Assembly (NCBI GenBank): GCA_003229495.1
Contig: QIEB01000568.1
Coordinates: forward strand, 1-10,669
Length of the DNA: 10,669 nucleotides
Source: Flammeovirgaceae bacterium
Lineage (GTDB): Bacteria > Bacteroidota > Bacteroidia > Cytophagales > Cyclobacteriaceae
Reading direction: 5' to 3'
Of the stretch, positions 6,958 to 10,669 are shown in pieces; within the stretch, counting starts at the first letter, position 1; each line of letters opens with the position of its first letter. The notes under the pieces are model-generated. The model searched no databases, was not told the DNA's origin, and saw nothing but the letters and a program-made list of their open reading frames with translations. A program made the position numbers and the translations under genes.

Positions 6958-8426
6958 CCTCATGTAATAAAATTCTACTAGTATTTCTTCTGGCAGGATC
7001 CACATTGTTGGTCGGTATGATGCCCTTTCTTCCGCTACCTGAGGAAAGCAATGGGCTTTTAGTATTTCTTGGCCGTTTTCATCCCCTGTTATTACACTTT
7101 CCCATTGTACTGATACTACTGACGCTGACCTTTACAGGATTGAATGTATACCAAAAGAGTTCAAATGTTTCTTTTTTGGTGGGACCACTGCTCCTGATAT
7201 CCGTGATAAGCACCCTGGTCACTGTTATCGGTGGCTATCTATTGTTTAGAAGCGGGGAATATCAGGGTGAACTGGTGCGGCAGCATCTTTGGGGTGGTGT
7301 ACTGCTGATGATGGCTTTGAACGGAGCTGCATTTTTCTACTGGCGCCCCCGGCAGCATATTGGGCAATTGAATCGAATTGCTTACCTGATATTTTTACTA
7401 ATAGCAGGTGTAACCGTAATGGTTACCAGCCATTTAGGCGGCACTATTACCCATGGACAGGACTTTCTCACAGAGCATATGCCCAGCCTGAGGCCGGAAA
7501 CACCAGCTCCCGTTGAACAAAAAGAACCTGAAGAGTTATTAGTATTCGAGGACCTCATTTTCCCTGTTATCGAAGATAAATGTCAGAGCTGTCATAATCA
7601 GTACAAATCCAAAGGCGGATTGATTATGACGTCCTATGCCGAACTACAAAAGGGTGGAGACAGCGAAAAACCACTTTTTGTAGCTAATACGCCCTCGAAA
7701 AGTGAATTGTATCACCGGATCACCTTACCAGAGGACCACGACGACAAGATGCCACCTATAGAAAAAACTCCTATGAATAAGGATGAGATCGCCCTGATCC
7801 ATTGGTGGATTCAGACAGGTGCAGAAGTTGAAATGAAACTCGGACCAGAGCCTCCCGATTCTATCAGCATGATGTTGGAACGTTTTCTGCCTAAACTTTA
7901 TCAATCTGAGCGTCTAAAAATGCGGCAAGAACAGGAGTTAGAGTCCCTTGCGGCAGAATTGGTTGACATGAGCGATAAAATCGGTTTGGTTATTGAGTTG
8001 GACCCCGAATATCCCGGATTTTTTGCGGTCTCCATGCAGATCCCGCCTGCTTCCATAGACAACCTAACTGTTAGAAAACTGAAACCTTATGCCAGTCTCT
8101 TTTCTAAACTTTCCCTTCCGGGAGCGGATATCGACGATGATGCCTTGTTTGACATAGGAAAAATGACCAACCTCCGTGACTTGTATCTTCCCAAAACCAA
8201 TGTCAACGGTGAGGGATTGATCTATTTAAGAAACCTCATGTTATTAGAAAACATAAACCTATCTAATTCTCGTCTTTCCAATCAAGGCATCCTCAACCTG
8301 ATCCATCTGACAAAGGTCAAAACCGTCTATGTCTGGGGTACCGAAACGGATACGCTGGTATTGCAGACGCTGCGGGCACATTTGCCTGAAGTACTAATTC
8401 TGGAAGAAGAAGGAGCCTATTATTAA
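6954..8426 (+). CDS. DUF2231 membrane protein fused to cytochrome c-like domain and leucine-rich repeats
   Basis: A 490-residue protein in three parts. Residues 1-162 form a DUF2231-type membrane domain with five predicted helices (about 7-25, 43-63, 74-97, 111-130 and 142-160). It includes the signature FHPLLLHFPIVL (42-53). The basic loop RPRQHIGQLNR (131-141) fits an N-in topology that puts the rest outside the cytoplasm. Residues about 195-298 are a planctomycete-type cytochrome domain with CQSCH (210-214), SKGGL (219-223) and KMPP (265-268, Met266 a plausible axial ligand). Residues 382-478 hold four leucine-rich repeats of 24, 24, 24 and 25 residues. The start is GTG at 6954, inside the stop of the DUF1552 gene. 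It is preferred because it supplies the complete first helix, whereas the next ATG (7017) would cut most of it off. Likely role: membrane anchor and electron relay for the two upstream products (inferred). The LRR part may be a protein-binding surface. The exact reaction is unknown. Confidence 0.88.
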   Translation: MTSCNKILLVFLLAGSTLLVGMMPFLPLPEESNGLLVFLGRFHPLLLHFPIVLILLTLTFTGLNVYQKSSNVSFLVGPLLLISVISTLVTVIGGYLLFRSGEYQGELVRQHLWGGVLLMMALNGAAFFYWRPRQHIGQLNRIAYLIFLLIAGVTVMVTSHLGGTITHGQDFLTEHMPSLRPETPAPVEQKEPEELLVFEDLIFPVIEDKCQSCHNQYKSKGGLIMTSYAELQKGGDSEKPLFVANTPSKSELYHRITLPEDHDDKMPPIEKTPMNKDEIALIHWWIQTGAEVEMKLGPEPPDSISMMLERFLPKLYQSERLKMRQEQELESLAAELVDMSDKIGLVIELDPEYPGFFAVSMQIPPASIDNLTVRKLKPYASLFSKLSLPGADIDDDALFDIGKMTNLRDLYLPKTNVNGEGLIYLRNLMLLENINLSNSRLSNQGILNLIHLTKVKTVYVWGTETDTLVLQTLRAHLPEVLILEEEGAYY

Positions 8427-8489
8427 AAGCATTTATGATTGACAATAGATTTTGTGAAGACGTTTTGCCTACATTTGAAAAAACCACCC

Positions 8490-8493
8490 AGGA
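8490..8493 (+). promoter_or_regulatory. Ribosome binding site (AGGA) supporting the start at 8501
   Basis: AGGA lies 7 bases before the ATG at 8501. Together with the lipoprotein leader that starts there, it favours 8501 over the upstream in-frame ATG at 8435. The 22 codons between the two ATGs would place an acidic, non-signal stretch in front of the leader. Confidence 0.55.
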
Positions 8494-8500
8494 CCCTCTC

Positions 8501-9124
8501 ATGAAAATCATTAAAACATACATTTTCGTCCTTTTGGTCATCTCGGTATTTACCTGGCTAAGTGCCTGCAATCGAGTTGTGGATAGAGAACATGAAGCAG
8601 TAGCTATCGAACAGCATTTATCGAAGATAGATAAGACATCATATTCGAAAACACTAGTCTGGAATAAGTTGACATTTCTGGTTCAGGTTATAGGTGGGCG
8701 TTTATCAATCATACCAACCGGATTGGAAATTACTAATCAAGAGGTTTCCCATGAAATTGATGGCATTGTATCACAGGCTGAGATCGGGGACCTGAATCAA
8801 GACAATTTTCCCGAGGTACTGGTGTATATTACTTCTGTTGGTAGTGGAAGTTATGGCTCACTAATCGGTTATTCAGTAAACGATGGAAAATCTATGAGCC
8901 AAATATACCTGCCGGACCTCAGTGGAAACGCGGAAATTTCCGATGGGTATATGGGTCACGATGAATTTGCAATAGTAGAAGACACTTTTGTCCAACGTTT
9001 TCCCATTTACAATCCAGAGGATACCAATGCAGCGCCCAGTGGTGATATCAGACAGATTCAATACAAACTTGTGGATGGAGAAGCCTCCAGGAGATTCGAA
9101 GTAGACAAGGTGATTGAATATTAG
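8501..9124 (+). CDS. Lipoprotein, PliI-like (putative inhibitor of I-type lysozyme)
   Basis: A 207-residue protein starting at the ATG at 8501. The leader MKIIKTYIFVLLVISVFTWLSAC is a lipoprotein signal with lipobox LSAC and Cys23 as the lipidated residue, so the mature protein is membrane-attached, probably facing the periplasm or the surface. The body is beta-rich. It contains IPTGLEITNQEVSHEIDG (71-88), DLNQDNFPEVLVY (97-109, a Ca-site-like Asp/Asn loop), VGSGSYGSLIGYSVNDGKSMSQIYLP (113-138), GYMGHDEFAIVE (149-160), QRFPIY (165-170) and RQIQYKLVDGEASRRFEVDKVIEY at the end. I recognise these blocks from Bacteroidota proteins annotated as PliI-family inhibitors of invertebrate-type lysozyme; the SGSYG block is the clearest cue. 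Such inhibitors protect the cell wall from host or grazer lysozymes. It lies 74 bases after the cytochrome module on the same strand. Co-transcription is possible, but no functional link is evident. The family call is from memory of the motifs, so I hold it moderately. Confidence 0.65.
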   Translation: MKIIKTYIFVLLVISVFTWLSACNRVVDREHEAVAIEQHLSKIDKTSYSKTLVWNKLTFLVQVIGGRLSIIPTGLEITNQEVSHEIDGIVSQAEIGDLNQDNFPEVLVYITSVGSGSYGSLIGYSVNDGKSMSQIYLPDLSGNAEISDGYMGHDEFAIVEDTFVQRFPIYNPEDTNAAPSGDIRQIQYKLVDGEASRRFEVDKVIEY

Positions 9125-9152
9125 GAGGTTGTACCCACCGGCTGTTCTAATA

Positions 9153-9208
9153 TTCAAATGTTCAATGGTTCAAATGTTCAATTGTTCCCATGTTCAATTG
9201 TTTAATTG
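9153..9208. repeat. Seven tandem 8-bp repeats (consensus TTCAAWTG)
   Basis: Seven consecutive 8-base units fill the stretch exactly: TTCAAATG, TTCAATGG, TTCAAATG, TTCAATTG, TTCCCATG, TTCAATTG, TTTAATTG. Units 1-2, 3-4 and 5-6 also form three near-identical 16-base units. The array ends directly against the stop codon (TAA on the - strand, 9209-9211) of the histidine kinase gene and fills most of the 84-base gap between two convergent genes. Several units contain the palindrome CAATTG. There is no classical GC-rich hairpin with a T-run here, so a terminator role is not demonstrated. Similar GAACA/TTGAAC-type minisatellites occur between genes in Bacteroidota (general recollection). Confidence 0.85.
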
Positions 9209-10669
9209 TTAGTCCTCAAGATCAAACTGCACTTTAAAAACAGCGCCTTCGCCTGGCTCGCTTTCACACCAAACGCAGCCTTTCATGGCCTCCACGTATT
9301 TCTTCACAATGGACAATCCCAATCCAGTGGACAATTCCCCACCGGTGGGCCGGGCACTTAAAGTCTGATATTTTTGAAACATTAGCTGCATATCATCTTG
9401 GGTCAATCCTGGACCCTGATCTTCAATAGCAGTAACAATATGTCCGTTATTTTTTTGAAAGTCTACTACAATTTTACGCTGTGGAGGTGAAAATTTTATG
9501 GCGTTAGATATTAGGTTTTCATAGATCTGGGTTAAATAACTACGGTCTACCAACGCGAATGGACTTGGATGGTCCAGCTTTACCTGAAGTTCCAATTGTT
9601 TGGTTGCCAAGGCATCTTTGAAGCTCACGTGTACTTCATTCAATACTTCTGCCAGATTGGTTCTTTGTAGGTCTAGTTCCAGACTTTTACTTTCAATGGC
9701 TTTGATATCCAGAATCCGGCTTACCATTTCGTTCATACGGCCCATAGCATTAAGAATATGCTCCGTATATTCCCGTTGTTCTCCGGTCAATTGCTGGTCC
9801 GATTTGAGAATACCTCCAATAGTCAGGGCACTGGTTAATGGATTGCGCAAATCGTGTGCCACTATGCCAATCAAGTGATTTTTCTCCTTATTTAGTTCAA
9901 GTAGTTCAGTATTCTTAGTTTCTATCTGCTTCTTTTGATGGAGCAACCCATGGGACTGTTCTGTAATTTTTTGATAAGCGGAAGCATTTCCCAAGGCAAT
10001 CTCGGTGTGTACTGCAATGTTTCTGATTAAGCTCAAATGAAGTTCGTCATAGGCATTTTTCTGATAACTCTGGACTGACAAGACCCCAAACGCCTGGTCC
10101 TGTGAGACCAAAGGCACATATATTATCGACTGAGTTGGTTTTCCTACTACAGCGTCCAGTTCTCTACCAACATAATTTCTATATTGTGCAGAATAGTGGT
10201 TGATAAAAACCTCCTGACGGTTTTTAAAGCACCATACTGCAAGCCGGTCATCTTCCGATAGCTTATAACTAAAGGATGGCAATTTTTCACCGTCCTCTAA
10301 AGCGCCGTTGAACTCGATGGATTTTTTCTGTTTATTGTAAATGCCAATCCAAAAAATTTCAGCTGACATTAGATTGTTTACGCTTTCATAAACAGTGTCT
10401 ACTATTTTTCCTACGGAAAGATTGGCAGTTATACTTTTACCAACATCACTCAGCAATTCTAAATTTTGATAGGATTCTTTAAGTTTCTTTGACTGTACCA
10501 GTATTTCATCTTTTTGTTTTACTACCTCCTTGGTTTTCTGCTGAACCAAATGCTCCAATTCATCCTTTTTCTGCTTAATACTATGCACCCTCCATCTATA
10601 AAATGCCATGGCAAGACCTACTATGGATAATACCAAAAAGGTTCTAAACCACCAGGTCCCCCACCATGC
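9209..10669 (-). CDS. Sensor histidine kinase (Y_Y_Y/propeller-type junction, TM, GAF, HisKA, HATPase), N-terminus off window
   Basis: The frame stays open to the right edge, so the 486 visible residues are the C-terminal part of a larger protein. The TTG at 10636 is not a real start. The first visible residues, AWWGTWWFRTF, followed by a helix (about 8-24) and YRWRVHSIKQKKDELEHLV, match the end of a Y_Y_Y domain and the membrane crossing found in Bacteroidota propeller-type sensors. A periplasmic beta-propeller is therefore likely off the window. Next come a coiled coil (about 30-68), a GAF domain (about 70-225, with IIYVPLVSQDQAFGVLSVQS) and a second linker helix. The HisKA box is HDLRNPL, with phospho-acceptor His272 (codon 9854-9856). 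The HATPase part has ENLISNAIKFSP (N-box), DQGPG (G1), MFQKYQ (F-box) and STGLGLSIVKKYVEA (G2). The protein ends just after the ATPase with no receiver or HTH domain, so it is a non-hybrid kinase needing a separate response regulator, which is not in this window. Confidence 0.93.
   Translation of the reverse strand, partial: AWWGTWWFRTFLVLSIVGLAMAFYRWRVHSIKQKKDELEHLVQQKTKEVVKQKDEILVQSKKLKESYQNLELLSDVGKSITANLSVGKIVDTVYESVNNLMSAEIFWIGIYNKQKKSIEFNGALEDGEKLPSFSYKLSEDDRLAVWCFKNRQEVFINHYSAQYRNYVGRELDAVVGKPTQSIIYVPLVSQDQAFGVLSVQSYQKNAYDELHLSLIRNIAVHTEIALGNASAYQKITEQSHGLLHQKKQIETKNTELLELNKEKNHLIGIVAHDLRNPLTSALTIGGILKSDQQLTGEQREYTEHILNAMGRMNEMVSRILDIKAIESKSLELDLQRTNLAEVLNEVHVSFKDALATKQLELQVKLDHPSPFALVDRSYLTQIYENLISNAIKFSPPQRKIVVDFQKNNGHIVTAIEDQGPGLTQDDMQLMFQKYQTLSARPTGGELSTGLGLSIVKKYVEAMKGCVWCESEPGEGAVFKVQFDLED

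Noticed and set aside
8435..8500. 22-codon N-terminal extension of the lipoprotein (ATG at 8435)
   Set aside because: It would bury the lipoprotein leader behind an acidic stretch. The ATG at 8501 has an AGGA at 7 bases and begins a standard signal sequence.
8427..8500. A separate promoter for the lipoprotein gene (TAGATTTTG near 8445)
   Set aside because: It resembles the Bacteroidota -7 element, but there is no TTG at the right distance upstream, so it cannot be told from background.

Overview
The window looks like chromosomal DNA from a free-living, probably marine or aquatic member of the Bacteroidota. I infer this from the mid-range GC content, the weak or absent Shine-Dalgarno sites, a sensor kinase with a Y_Y_Y/propeller-type junction, a DUF4962/heparinase II/III-type enzyme, a Bacteroidota-style Gfo/Idh/MocA C-terminus, and an intergenic TTCAAWTG-type repeat array. 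No rRNA, tRNA, CRISPR array, transposase or phage gene is visible.

Layout. (1) Positions 1-236, + strand: the last 77 codons of a Gfo/Idh/MocA-type oxidoreductase, entering from the left edge. (2) Positions 247-3423, - strand: a large secreted heparinase II/III-like enzyme (1058 aa), converging on the first gene with a 10-base gap. (3) Positions 3424-3530: a 107-base divergent intergenic region that must hold promoters in both directions. (4) Positions 3531-8426, + strand: a tight three-gene module. It encodes a DUF1587/1595/1592/1588/1585 protein with two c-type heme sites, a DUF1552 (HXXSHH) protein with a twin-arginine leader, and a DUF2231 membrane protein fused to a cytochrome c-like domain and leucine-rich repeats. 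The last two genes overlap by 4 bases (GTGA). (5) Positions 8501-9124, + strand: a small lipoprotein resembling the PliI lysozyme inhibitors. (6) Positions 9153-9208: seven 8-bp repeats between convergent genes. (7) Positions 9209-10669, - strand: a sensor histidine kinase whose N-terminal sensor part lies beyond the right edge.

How the genes may work together. The left-hand pair fits carbohydrate breakdown: a secreted polysaccharide lyase/hydrolase-like enzyme and a sugar-type dehydrogenase. The central module fits extracytoplasmic redox work of unknown substrate. It carries three predicted covalent heme sites on two proteins, one polytopic membrane anchor, and one Tat-type exported partner with a conserved His cluster. 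These families are typical of Planctomycetes, Verrucomicrobia, myxobacteria and some Bacteroidota, and their biochemistry is largely unknown. This module is the best candidate in the window for an undescribed system. The kinase resembles sensors that in Bacteroidota often control polysaccharide loci, but nothing here ties it to either neighbour group.
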